Source of the DNA: Deltaproteobacteria bacterium
GTDB lineage: Bacteria > UBA10199 > DSSB01 > JACPFA01
Direction of reading: 5' to 3'
NCBI GenBank assembly: GCA_016183235.1
Contig: JACPFA010000033.1
Location: 62,001-126,000, forward strand
DNA: 64,000 nucleotides
Shown here: piece by piece, positions 46,283 to 54,150 of the stretch
Layout: each line of letters opens with the position of its first letter
Position numbering within the stretch: the first letter of the stretch is position 1
Notes under the pieces: model-generated
The model's database searches: none
What the model was told of the DNA's origin: nothing
What the model saw: the letters and a program-made list of their open reading frames with translations, nothing else
Program-made: the position numbers and the translations under genes

Positions 46283-46978
46283 TTGAAAGATCAAATTGAA
46301 AAGCTAATAAGTTACGGTAAGTTGGATTTTGAAATCCACGAAATTCAGTCTCAATTAGAAGATATTCCACAAAATTTAAGGCTTTTAGAAGAAACCTGGC
46401 AACAGGCCAAACTTGCTTATGATACACAAAATACCCTCTTAGTCGAAAAAGAAACCCTATTACATTCTCTACAACAAGAATTCGCCACCGACCGAGATAA
46501 AACCAACGAAAAAGAGGCCCGGCTTCATCAAATTAAGACCCAAAAAGAATTTCAAGCCATCACCAAAGAAATTGCCGATACCAAGCGCATCAACCATGAA
46601 AAAGAAACCAAGATCAATCAATTGACTCAAGAGGTAGAACCGCTCAAAACTGTGGTTGCCGAATTAAAAACCAAACTCGATGCGGCGTGGAGTACTTACA
46701 GCCAAGAAAAAGAATCTTTTAGTGAAATTCAAAATGAACTTAGCAACAAAATCACTGAAATCTTAGAGAAGAAGAGAGCTATTGAAATCAAACCGATGTT
46801 GTTAAGTAAATATGAGCGTATTTATAAAGTCCGCAAACCCGCTCTTTCACAAGTGGCATCAGGCAGTTGTAATGAATGCAATATACGTATTTCACCTCAG
46901 GTCATTAACTTAATGCATCTACAACCCGACTTATACACTTGCGCAAATTGTGGACGAATTTTATACTTGGCTCACTAA
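46283..46978 (+). CDS. Coiled-coil protein with C-terminal zinc ribbon (COG1579 type)
   Basis: 231 residues from a TTG start with GGAG at the right distance. About 165 residues of antiparallel coiled coil (IHEIQSQLEDIPQNLRLLEETW, RLHQIKTQKEFQAITKEIADTKR) lead to a C4 zinc ribbon, SGSCNECNIRISPQV...YTCANCGRILY. The family is widespread, its job unclear (links to flagella or RNA metabolism have been proposed). Operon with a small unknown gene and rnhA, and RNase P RNA follows; this neighbourhood recurs in other bacteria as far as I recall. Confidence 0.88.
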   Translation: MKDQIEKLISYGKLDFEIHEIQSQLEDIPQNLRLLEETWQQAKLAYDTQNTLLVEKETLLHSLQQEFATDRDKTNEKEARLHQIKTQKEFQAITKEIADTKRINHEKETKINQLTQEVEPLKTVVAELKTKLDAAWSTYSQEKESFSEIQNELSNKITEILEKKRAIEIKPMLLSKYERIYKVRKPALSQVASGSCNECNIRISPQVINLMHLQPDLYTCANCGRILYLAH

Positions 46979-46988
46979 AAGGTAAACT

Positions 46989-47273
46989 ATGAAAAAAATC
47001 CCCAAAGATGCTTTAGCAGAGCTTCTGATTTACATCGCTGAGCATGAAACCTTTGCTTCGCTCAAAGATTTCTCGAGTTTTAGGCCCGCCGAAGTGCGCT
47101 TTGCTTTAAAAGAATTGGCCATGCAACTGAAAAAAGAATTGCAAAGAGACGGGGTGAGCGGGGTTGATATTGCTAAATTAAAAGGGATTGATAAACGCAC
47201 CAAACAAATTCTCTCGGCACTATCCCCTCGCGAAAGCAAACTCCTCTTAAGAGCATTCTCCATCGATGGCTAA
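46989..47273 (+). CDS. Small conserved-looking helical protein, unknown
   Basis: 94 residues, AAGGTAAACT before the ATG. Mostly helical and basic: PKDALAELLIYIAEHETFAS, RPAEVRFALKELAMQLKKEL, KLKGIDKRTKQILSALSPRE. Overlaps rnhA by 8 nt, so it is translated as part of the same operon. The family is not recognised. The final segment resembles an interdomain helix of nucleic-acid-binding proteins, but that is weak. Confidence 0.65.
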   Translation: MKKIPKDALAELLIYIAEHETFASLKDFSSFRPAEVRFALKELAMQLKKELQRDGVSGVDIAKLKGIDKRTKQILSALSPRESKLLLRAFSIDG

Positions 47274-47682
47274 AAAACTCATCCTTTACGCCGATGGCGC
47301 CTCACGTGGTAACCCCGGCTTAGGGGGAGCAGGCGCGGTTCTTAAAGATAAAACCGGAAAAACTCTGGAAGAAATCACCTACTTTGTGGGCCAAGCGGTC
47401 ACCAACAATGTGGCTGAATATACCGCCTTGCTCGTAGGTCTAGAAAAGGCCTTGGAATTAGAGACAACCGAGATAGACATCTTTATGGATAGCGAATTAG
47501 TGGTGCGCCAAATTAAAGGTGAGTATCAAGTTAAGAACGAAAAACTTTTAGAGATTTTCGTTCAAGTTCAAAGGCTATTAAAAAAATTTTCTTCTTATAA
47601 AATCCAACACATCCCCCGCGAAAAAAACAAAGAAGCCGATCGCCTTTCCAACCAAGCCATTAACTTAAGAGACATGGCTTAA
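47266..47682 (+). CDS. rnhA: Ribonuclease HI
   Basis: 138 residues. The four acidic catalytic residues are visible: Asp in YADGASRGNPGLGG, Glu in NNVAEYTALLVGL, Asp in FMDSELVVRQIKGEY, and Asp in EKNKEADRLSNQA. Compact form without the N-terminal hybrid-binding domain. Removes RNA from RNA-DNA hybrids. Last gene of the zinc-ribbon operon; two large palindromes follow before RNase P RNA. Confidence 0.94.
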   Translation: MAKKLILYADGASRGNPGLGGAGAVLKDKTGKTLEEITYFVGQAVTNNVAEYTALLVGLEKALELETTEIDIFMDSELVVRQIKGEYQVKNEKLLEIFVQVQRLLKKFSSYKIQHIPREKNKEADRLSNQAINLRDMA

Positions 47683-47703
47683 ATCATTTGCAAATAGAGC
47701 CAC

Positions 47704-47914
47704 GTCTTTTCGGCGTCATTGTTGTGGTGAAGCCGGCGCTCCAGCGGCGACCCTTATGCGGATTTGCCGGCACGGAATCCTTCCGCGTTCCCCCATCATG
47801 GGTCCCTGCCTTCGCAGGGATGACATGGGCCTCGGCTTTCCATGCCGGCAAATCCGCATAGGGGGCCCCGCCGCTTCCGCGATGGCTTCACCACAACAAC
47901 GACCCCGAAAAGAC
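47704..47914. repeat. Palindromic element P-C copy 2
   Basis: Arms 47704-47734 and 47884-47914 (31 bp, two mismatches), sequence unlike the 40-bp arms of P-C copy 1. The core shares GGCGCTCCA, GCGACCCT, GGGGCCCCG and TTCCGCGATGG with copy 1. Where copy 1 holds R1 at the centre, this copy holds a different small palindrome, GGGTCCCTGCC/GCAGGGATGAC at about 47806-47827. It begins 21 nt after the rnhA stop. Confidence 0.88.
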
Positions 47915-47940
47915 TTTTCTGTAAATATTTGCAGAAATAT

Positions 47941-48215
47941 AAAAAGTTTTTCTGAGAGGGGCTAGAGGGTAACTTGAGAGCCTTTTAGCGCAGGAGGGCG
48001 GCTCCTTCGAGAAGCCTCAGGACAGGCTCCGGAGGGTATCTGTCATTGCGAGCCCAACGGGCGTGGCAATCTCACCGGTTAAACCGAGGAGATTGCTTCG
48101 TCCCCTCGACAGACTCGGGATAAACTCCGACTCCTCGCAATGACAGAAGCCCTCCTTAAGCCGACCGGGCGCGGGCTCTCAAGTTACCCTCTAGCCCCTC
48201 TCAGAAAAACTTTTT
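47941..48215. repeat. Palindromic element P-D copy 2 with nested complete R1
   Basis: Perfect 42-bp arms at 47941-47982 and 48174-48215. Core as in P-D copy 1; at the centre a complete R1 element at 48041-48145, nearly identical to the R1 nested in P-C copy 1 at 7759-7840 (shared TGTCATTGCGAGCCCAACGG, CTCACCGGTTAAACCGAG). 47683-48301 contains these palindromes and no credible gene. Confidence 0.9.
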
Positions 48216-48301
48216 AGGTACGGTAATTTGCAAATGAAATGGAAAAATGTCGTTTCAAAACCCGTATTGACTTTTGGATGACAATGCTCAAACCTAGATG
48301 C

Positions 48302-48730
48302 GAGGCAGAGAAAGAAGGTCGCTTTGGGGAGCCTCTGAAAAAGCTCCAGATGCAAGGCAGGCTGAGGAGGCCGACTGAGGCGTACTAACAAGTACGCCGC
48401 AGGGAGTGCCGACGAAGACAACGCAGCAGATGGACTTTTGCAGAGGCTCCCCCAGAGAGGAAAGTCCGGGCACCAGAAGAGCACCGTAGTGGGTAACACC
48501 CATCCTATTTGTCGAAAGACAGGTAGAGGACTAGTGCAACAGAAAGTATGTACGTCCGCTCGCGCGGAGCTGTAGTGAAATCAGGTAAACTCTACGGGGT
48601 GCAAAACCAAATAAGGAGTTGTTTCGCTCTTAACCATGACTCCGGGTAGGTTGCTTTATGACCCGCACAGTAATGTGTGTGGCAAGAGAAATGATCTTCC
48701 ACGACAGAACCCGGCTTATTTCTCTGCCTT
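48302..48730 (+). ncRNA. rnpB: RNase P RNA (class A) with a palindromic insertion at P3
   Basis: P1 is 48302-48313 paired with 48719-48730 (GAGGCAGAGAAA with TTTCTCTGCCTT). The conserved core is present: GAGGAAAGTCCGGGC at 48457-48471, CAGAAAGTATG near 48540, GGTAAACTC near 48585, and ACAGAACCCGGCTTA at 48704-48718. It is the catalytic RNA that matures tRNA 5' ends. The P3 region, a short hairpin in most bacteria, is replaced by about 127 nt matching palindrome P-B, which makes the gene about 429 nt. The core regions are intact, so it is judged functional. Confidence 0.95.
48326..48452. repeat. Palindromic element P-B copy 2 inside RNase P RNA
   Basis: GGGGAGCCTCTG (48326-48337) pairs with CAGAGGCTCCCC (48441-48452). 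The core has AGATGCAAGGC, a GGCGTAC/GTACGCC stem, and CAACGCAGCAGATGG, in the same order as P-B copy 1 at 10070-10192. It starts just after P2 (GGTCGC) and ends just before GAGGAAAGTCC, i.e. where P3 belongs. Confidence 0.88.
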
Positions 48731-48909
48731 ACTAAGGAGCCCCTAAGGTTCTACACATCTTGCTTCGGCTTATGGCCTGCGACTTCGTCAGGCTCGTCAA
48801 AAGTCCTCGACGTAGCGCTTTGGCTACGCCTCCGGGCTTTTGACTTCGCCTTCCTTGTCTCGGCTCATAATCCTATGCAATATGTGCAGAACCTTAGGGG
48901 CTCCTTAGT
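48731..48909. repeat. Palindromic element P-A copy 2, probable rnpB terminator
   Basis: Arms 48731-48758 and 48882-48909 (28 bp, one mismatch), directly against the last paired base of RNase P RNA and followed by eight T at 48912-48919. The core matches P-A copy 1 at 5266-5385; the arms do not. Confidence 0.85.
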
Positions 48910-49190
48910 ATTTTTTTTAAGTGAATTGACTGTGAATGGTTTGTGGATGATTGAGGCCTAAAATTATTTTACTTTATTTTTCAATGGTTTACAAATGACG
49001 CTGCGCAATATTTTATAATATTTTTTTAAAGGCATTTTTCCACACCCACGCTAGACGCTTAATTTTCAATAGTTTGCAAGGCACCCCCATGGCAAAGTCG
49101 GTCTAGTCAATAAAAAAACAGCTTTCCTCACCACGAATCATCATTAATCGTGGATTGGCCGGGCATCTCATCAAAAATTGGGTGAGGACG

Positions 49191-49244
49191 TTGACACACT
49201 ACATCTTGTGGTTTAGGCTGTAGCTCAACCACTACATATTGTGT
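49191..49244 (+). promoter_or_regulatory. nrdJ promoter with two NrdR boxes
   Basis: ACACTACATCTTGTGG (49196-49211) and CCACTACATATTGTGT (49229-49244) match the NrdR box pattern and are 33 nt apart, about three helical turns. TTGACA at 49191 and TAGGCT at 49214 (17-nt spacer) make a plausible promoter overlapped by the first box. NrdR represses RNR genes when dATP is high. No nrdR gene is in the window. The rest of the gap from 48920 to 49190 is AT-rich and shows nothing I can name. Confidence 0.75.
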
Positions 49245-49270
49245 TTTTGTTGGGAAGGAGGACTCTATTT

Positions 49271-52200
49271 ATGGCAACCAAAACAGCTATCCGTCAAACT
49301 TCGGTTCGTAACCGTAAACAAACTTTAGACGTAGCCCAAAAGGGCCTTAGCGTTAGGCGTTTATTTACTCGAGCGGGGGTTGATGCTTACGAAAATATCA
49401 ACTTTGTTCAACGTCAGTCCACTATTATTGACCCTGACGGATCCGTAGTTTTTCAAATGGATGCCGCTGAAGTTCCAGAAACTTGGAGTCAATTGGCCAC
49501 CGATATCTTGGTCCATAAATATTTTCGTAAACGCGGTGTTCCTGTAACCGGTGGCGAAAATTCGGCTAAACAAGTTTGCCATCGTATTGCCCATGCCATT
49601 CGCCAAGCCGGTGAAGCCTTTGGGGGATATTTCAAAGACGAGGCCGAAGCAGAAAGTTTTGAACAAGAACTTAAACACATTCTCATTTCCCAGAAAGGCG
49701 CCTTCAACTCTCCGGTTTGGTTCAACTGTGGGTTGTGGCACGAATATGGCATTGCGGGGAGTGGGGGTAATTTTGCTTGGAATCCAGAGACACGACAAAT
49801 TGAAATGATGGCTAATTCTTACCAAGCTCCCCAATGTTCGGCTTGTTTTATTCAATCGGTTGATGATGACCTGATGAGTATTTTTGATCTCATCAAAAGT
49901 GAAGCTCGATTATTTAAATACGGCTCGGGCACGGGCACGAATTTTTCAAAAGTTCGTGGCAGACAAGAACGGTTATCAGGTGGCGGCACTTCGTCGGGTC
50001 TCATGAGTTTTCTTGAAGTCTTAGATAAGGGTGCTGGTGCTACCAAAAGTGGTGGCACTACCCGGCGCGCTGCCAAAATGGTCTGCCTCGATATGGACCA
50101 CCCTGAAATATTAGATTTTATTAACTGGAAGGTTCGCGAAGAAGACAAGGCCAAGGCCCTCATTGCAGCCGGCTATCCCAGTGATTTTAATAGCGAGGCC
50201 TACAAAACTGTTTCTGGGCAAAATTCTAACAATTCATTGCGCGTAAACGATGAATTTATGCAAAAGGCTTTGAGTGGGGGGCAATGGAACACAACTTTTC
50301 GCACCACAGGTGAAGTTTGCGAAAGCTATGATGCCAGCCACTTGTTAGAACAAACTTGCACGGCCGCCTGGCGCTGCGCTGACCCTGGCTTACAATACGA
50401 CTCCACCATTAATAAATGGCACACCAGCAAAAATTCGGGCCGCATTAACGCAAGCAATCCGTGTGTGACTGGAGACACCGTTGTTGCCACAACTGAAGGG
50501 CTCAAGCCTATTATAGAACTTGTTGGGAAATCGGCAGATATTTTAAGTTTTGATGGGCGGATCGTCCATACTTCAGAAGTTTTCGCCACAGGGTTCAAAC
50601 CTGTTTTTGAACTTAAAACTCAAAGTGGTTATACACTCAAGTTGACTGAAGATCATAAAGTTTGGACTGTCAACCGTGGTGATGTCCCTGCCATAGAACT
50701 AAAAGATACCGACCAGTTTGTTTTAGTTCCAGGGCACTTTGGCACCACTCACTTAGAACAAAAAATGGCTGAATGGATTGGCCTTTGTGTTGGAGATGGC
50801 TGCAAGGCCAAAGATGCCCAAGGGCTTATCACAGTCACCATGGCAAGTGAAGAGAATGAAATTTTACAAGAATATGTCGATTATTTAAATACTCTCAAAG
50901 CAGATCGAAAAATTGCCGGTGTTCGATATACTGAGACAGGAGTTCGCACAGCCACTTCGGCACAAGTTATCAAAGAAGTGGTCGATAATTACGCAGTCCT
51001 TGATGAAGGTTCCGCTAAAAAAAGATTCGCCATCGAAGCATTTCAACTCGACAAATCAAGTGTTGCAGCCATTTTACGTGGTCTATTTACCACCGATGGC
51101 ACGGTCGCAAACTATGGAGAAAAATCACAATACGTTGCCCTTGATTCGACGAGTCTTGTCCTACTTCAACAAGTTCAAAAAATGCTTCTTTCTTTTGGTA
51201 TCAAGTCAAAGATTTACGAAAACCGCCGGGCAGGAAAACTCAACGCCCTTCTACCTGACGGAAAAGGCAACGCAAAAATCTATCCCGTACAAGAGATCCA
51301 TTCATTAAGAATCAGTCGTAGCTCGCGGATTTTGTTTGAACAATTTATTGGGTTCCATCCCCGCTCACAAAAGTCAAAGGCATTGCAAGAACTCAATCAA
51401 AAGGTCGGTGTCTATCAAGACCATTTAATAGATACTTTTAAATCTCTCACTCCCCTCGGTATTCAAAAAGTTTATGATTTACGAGAGCCTCTAACTCACC
51501 ATTTTGTTGCCAACGGTTTGCTAGTCCATAATTGTTCTGAATATATGTTTTTAGACGACACGGCCTGCAATTTGGCATCGGTTAACTTGAGCAAATTTTT
51601 AGATGAAGCAGGTAATTGGGATGTTGAAGGTTACCGCCATACAGCTCGCATGCTCTTCATCGCCCAAGAAATTTTGGTGGATTTTAGTTCTTACCCCACT
51701 TCTAAAATTGCCCTCAATAGCCATGACTATCGACCCTTAGGTTTGGGTTATGCCAACCTGGGTTCTTGTTTGATGCGATTAGGCATCCCCTACGATTCAG
51801 AAGCCGGCCGTGCCATTGCGGCTGCCCTCACGGCCATTCTTTGTGGACATGCTTACAAAACTAGTAGCGAGATGGCCGCTAATAAAGGCCCCTTCCCAGG
51901 CTACGAAAAAAATCAAGAACCCATGGTAGAGGTCATGAATTTGCACCGTGATCACGCTTACAAAATTGATGAGCGGCATTGCCCAAAAGATTTATTAAAA
52001 GCCGCTCATGAAGATTGGGACGCCGCGGTAGAATTGGGCGAAAAATTTGGCTATCGCAATGCCCAGGCCACGGTTTTGGCGCCCACTGGCACGATTGGTT
52101 TATTGATGGATTGTGACACCACAGGGATTGAACCCGATTTTTCTTTGGTGAAATTTAAAAAGCTGGCCGGCGGCGGTTATTTTAAGATTGTCAACCAATC

Positions 52201-53524
52201 GATTCCGGCGGCTTTAAAAAAGTTGGGTTATTCGGCGCGTGAAATTGCTGATATTGTCACTTATATTCGTGGCACATCTTCACTCCGCAATGCCCCGTTC
52301 ATCAATTTTGAAACTTTAAAGCAAAAAGGCTTTACTGAAGCTGAGTTAGATAAAATCGAATCTAAACTCGAAGGGGTGTTTAACTTAAGCCAAGCGTTTT
52401 CAGTATTTAACATCGGAGAAGAAACTCTTGCCCGTTTAGGATTTCAAAAATCCAAAACCTCAGACGCCAACTTTAATTTACTCAAAAGTTTAAGTTTTAC
52501 CGATGAACAAATCGAAGCAGCTGAAGTTGTTATTTGTGGCACCATGACCATTGAAGGGGCTCCTCACTTGAATCCTGAGCATTTGCCCATTTTTGATTGT
52601 GCCAATAAATGCGGCAAAAAAGGCAAACGCTTTCTCTTACCGATGAGTCATGTGAAAATGATGGCCGCAACGCAGCCCTTTATTTCGGGGGCCATTTCTA
52701 AAACGGTGAATCTTCCTCATGAAGCCACTGTTGAAGATATCCGCCAAATTTATGTAGAAGGTTGGAAGTTGGGCCTAAAGGCCATTGCCCTTTATCGCGA
52801 TGGTTGTAAAGCCAGCCAGCCTTTATCTTCGGGTACAGAGCAAAAAGAAAAGACGGAGCCGGCGCCTGAAGTCATTGCACCCAAACCACTGGAACGAAAA
52901 CGTCTTCCGCTCAAGCGCCGTGGTTTCACACAAGAGGCGCGGGTTGGCGGGCATAAGGTTTATTTACGCACCGGCGAATATGAAGATGGTGCCTTGGGTG
53001 AAATTTTTATCGACATGCACAAAGAAGGTGCTGCCTATCGCAGCATGATGAACTGCTTTGCCATTGCGGTTTCCTTAGGCTTGCAATACGGGGTCCCACT
53101 CAAAGAATTTGTAGATGTATTTACCTTTACCCGTTTTGAACCTCAAGGCTCGGTAGATCATCCTAATATTAAATTTGCCACCTCCATCATCGATTATATT
53201 TTCCGAGTGATCGGCTTGGAATATATGGGCCGAACCGACTTTGTGCAGGTGAAACCTGAATCGGTTACCCCCACCAGTATTGAGCCAGTTCAGTCGCTGC
53301 CGCCTGCAGCAGCAACTGAAAGTTCTCCAAAACTAGAATTAATCCAGGGCCAAAAAGAAGAAGACCCACAATTAGCCGCAAATAGTTTGGGCAAGAGTTT
53401 GAACAGTCAACTTTCTACCATGATGGGTGATGCCCCCTTCTGCGACAGTTGTGGTCACATCACGGTGCGCAATGGGGCCTGCTATAAATGCCTGAATTGC
53501 GGCAATTCGATGGGCTGTTCATAA
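49271..53524 (+). CDS. nrdJ: Vitamin B12-dependent (class II) ribonucleotide reductase with intein
   Basis: 1417 residues before splicing, about 1060 after. Start at ATG 49271 because AAGGAGG precedes it; an in-frame ATG at 49241 lies inside the second NrdR box. Catalytic features: first active-site Cys in [17 protein letters not shown] (interrupted by the intein between Pro and Cys), [22 protein letters not shown], and a C-terminal Cys-rich tail FCDSCGH...[13 protein letters not shown] that re-reduces the active site. Makes dNTPs using adenosylcobalamin with or without oxygen. No ATP-cone is seen at its own N-terminus. A degenerate paralogue with an ATP-cone-like region is at 19510-22074. 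Confidence 0.96.
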   Translation: MATKTAIRQTSVRNRKQTLDVAQKGLSVRRLFTRAGVDAYENINFVQRQSTIIDPDGSVVFQMDAAEVPETWSQLATDILVHKYFRKRGVPVTGGENSAKQVCHRIAHAIRQAGEAFGGYFKDEAEAESFEQELKHILISQKGAFNSPVWFNCGLWHEYGIAGSGGNFAWNPETRQIEMMANSYQAPQCSACFIQSVDDDLMSIFDLIKSEARLFKYGSGTGTNFSKVRGRQERLSGGGTSSGLMSFLEVLDKGAGATKSGGTTRRAAKMVCLDMDHPEILDFINWKVREEDKAKALIAAGYPSDFNSEAYKTVSGQNSNNSLRVNDEFMQKALSGGQWNTTFRTTGEVCESYDASHLLEQTCTAAWRCADPGLQYDSTINKWHTSKNSGRINASNPCVTGDTVVATTEGLKPIIELVGKSADILSFDGRIVHTSEVFATGFKPVFELKTQSGYTLKLTEDHKVWTVNRGDVPAIELKDTDQFVLVPGHFGTTHLEQKMAEWIGLCVGDGCKAKDAQGLITVTMASEENEILQEYVDYLNTLKADRKIAGVRYTETGVRTATSAQVIKEVVDNYAVLDEGSAKKRFAIEAFQLDKSSVAAILRGLFTTDGTVANYGEKSQYVALDSTSLVLLQQVQKMLLSFGIKSKIYENRRAGKLNALLPDGKGNAKIYPVQEIHSLRISRSSRILFEQFIGFHPRSQKSKALQELNQKVGVYQDHLIDTFKSLTPLGIQKVYDLREPLTHHFVANGLLVHNCSEYMFLDDTACNLASVNLSKFLDEAGNWDVEGYRHTARMLFIAQEILVDFSSYPTSKIALNSHDYRPLGLGYANLGSCLMRLGIPYDSEAGRAIAAALTAILCGHAYKTSSEMAANKGPFPGYEKNQEPMVEVMNLHRDHAYKIDERHCPKDLLKAAHEDWDAAVELGEKFGYRNAQATVLAPTGTIGLLMDCDTTGIEPDFSLVKFKKLAGGGYFKIVNQSIPAALKKLGYSAREIADIVTYIRGTSSLRNAPFINFETLKQKGFTEAELDKIESKLEGVFNLSQAFSVFNIGEETLARLGFQKSKTSDANFNLLKSLSFTDEQIEAAEVVICGTMTIEGAPHLNPEHLPIFDCANKCGKKGKRFLLPMSHVKMMAATQPFISGAISKTVNLPHEATVEDIRQIYVEGWKLGLKAIALYRDGCKASQPLSSGTEQKEKTEPAPEVIAPKPLERKRLPLKRRGFTQEARVGGHKVYLRTGEYEDGALGEIFIDMHKEGAAYRSMMNCFAIAVSLGLQYGVPLKEFVDVFTFTRFEPQGSVDHPNIKFATSIIDYIFRVIGLEYMGRTDFVQVKPESVTPTSIEPVQSLPPAAATESSPKLELIQGQKEEDPQLAANSLGKSLNSQLSTMMGDAPFCDSCGHITVRNGACYKCLNCGNSMGCS
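50462..51532 (+). mobile_element. Intein with LAGLIDADG homing endonuclease in nrdJ
   Basis: 357 residues from Cys (CVTGDTVV, block A) to the terminal His-Asn ([10 protein letters not shown]), followed by Cys of the extein. Block B is seen as [11 protein letters not shown]. Two DOD-type motifs, [10 protein letters not shown] and [10 protein letters not shown], mark the endonuclease. The insertion point is immediately before the catalytic Cys of NPCSEY, so the reductase is inactive until the intein is removed. All splice-junction residues are present. Confidence 0.95.
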
Positions 53525-53550
53525 ACTAAAATACTTTTTTTATCTCATCT

Positions 53551-53571
53551 CCCCTCCCTTTATGGGAGGGG
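53551..53571. repeat. G-rich palindrome at the left of the DUF559 gene
   Basis: CCCCTCCC-TTTAT-GGGAGGGG, followed by AAGGGGAGGGGGATTTT. It lies between the nrdJ stop and the DUF559 stop codon and resembles the pair of palindromes on the other side of that gene. Confidence 0.7.
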
Positions 53572-53572
53572 A

Positions 53573-53926
53573 TTAAGGGGAGGGGGATTTTAGACCCTCA
53601 CAAGCTTGGTAAATTCTCTCTAATATTTCTGAGGTATTAGTTAGCACTTCACGATTCCAAAATCTCAGCACCTTATATCCTTGCTTCTGAAACCACTGAT
53701 CACGTTGTTGATCTTCCACTGTCTGTTCTGCATGTTGTCCGCCATCACACTCGATAATCAAGCGTTTTTCATAACACACAAAATCTACAATATAATCTCC
53801 AATAGGTTCCTGTCTTCTAAATTTGAGGCCACTGAATCTTTTCGCCCTCAGATGATACCATAAACGATTTTCAGTATCAGTTGATTGGCTCCTTAACTTT
53901 TTTGCAAAAGAGGTCATTGGTTTCAT
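53573..53926 (-). CDS. DUF559 (very-short-patch-repair-like) endonuclease
   Basis: 117 residues. PD-(D/E)XK-type core: LRAKRFSGLKFRRQEPIGDYIVDFVCYEKRLIIECDGGQHA (IVDF and ECDG are the catalytic strands), then FQKQGYKVLRFWNREV. The family is related to Vsr nucleases. Substrate unknown. It is closely bracketed by CCCTCTCCC/GGGAGAGGG palindromes (53551-53590 and 53968-54041), which suggests the gene and repeats travel together. The start may be MKP or, three codons on, MTS. Confidence 0.88.
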   Translation of the reverse strand: MKPMTSFAKKLRSQSTDTENRLWYHLRAKRFSGLKFRRQEPIGDYIVDFVCYEKRLIIECDGGQHAEQTVEDQQRDQWFQKQGYKVLRFWNREVLTNTSEILERIYQACEGLKSPSP

Positions 53927-53967
53927 TTTTTCTGTTCTTCATCCCTCTCCTTGTCCCCTCTCCCTAA

Positions 53968-54041
53968 CCCTCTCCCACAAGGGGAGAGGGGAATACGCAT
54001 GGAATGCCACCCCATCCACCTCTCCCACAAGGGGAGAGGGG
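53968..54041. repeat. Two copies of a CCTCTCCC-GGGAGAGG palindrome
   Basis: CCTCTCCCACAAGGGGAGAG occurs at about 53969 and again at 54019, each a hairpin with an ACAA loop; 53944-53966 is a third, degraded C/T-rich piece. They lie just upstream of the DUF559 start. Confidence 0.8.
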
Positions 54042-54150
54042 AATTTTGAGCCATTGTGGGTTTAATTAACAAACCCGTTGAATTTTGAAAGAAATTTTTA
54101 CCTTTTTGCTTTTAAGTGGGGTCTAAGAAGTAAACGGACCTTGATTAATT

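Noticed and set aside
47756-48503. Reading frames of 69-102 codons between rnhA and RNase P RNA
   Set aside because: They overlap palindromes P-C copy 2, P-D copy 2 and the RNase P RNA itself.
47704-48909. CRISPR array or tandem repeat cluster around RNase P RNA
   Set aside because: The repeats are large palindromes of different families, not short direct repeats with regular spacers, and no cas genes are present.
48920-49270. Cobalamin riboswitch upstream of the B12-dependent nrdJ
   Set aside because: I looked for the conserved B12-box and adenosylcobalamin-element sequences and saw none; the NrdR boxes explain the region better.
50913-51308. A separate 131-codon gene inside the intein
   Set aside because: It is an out-of-frame shadow of the intein coding sequence, with no ribosome site.
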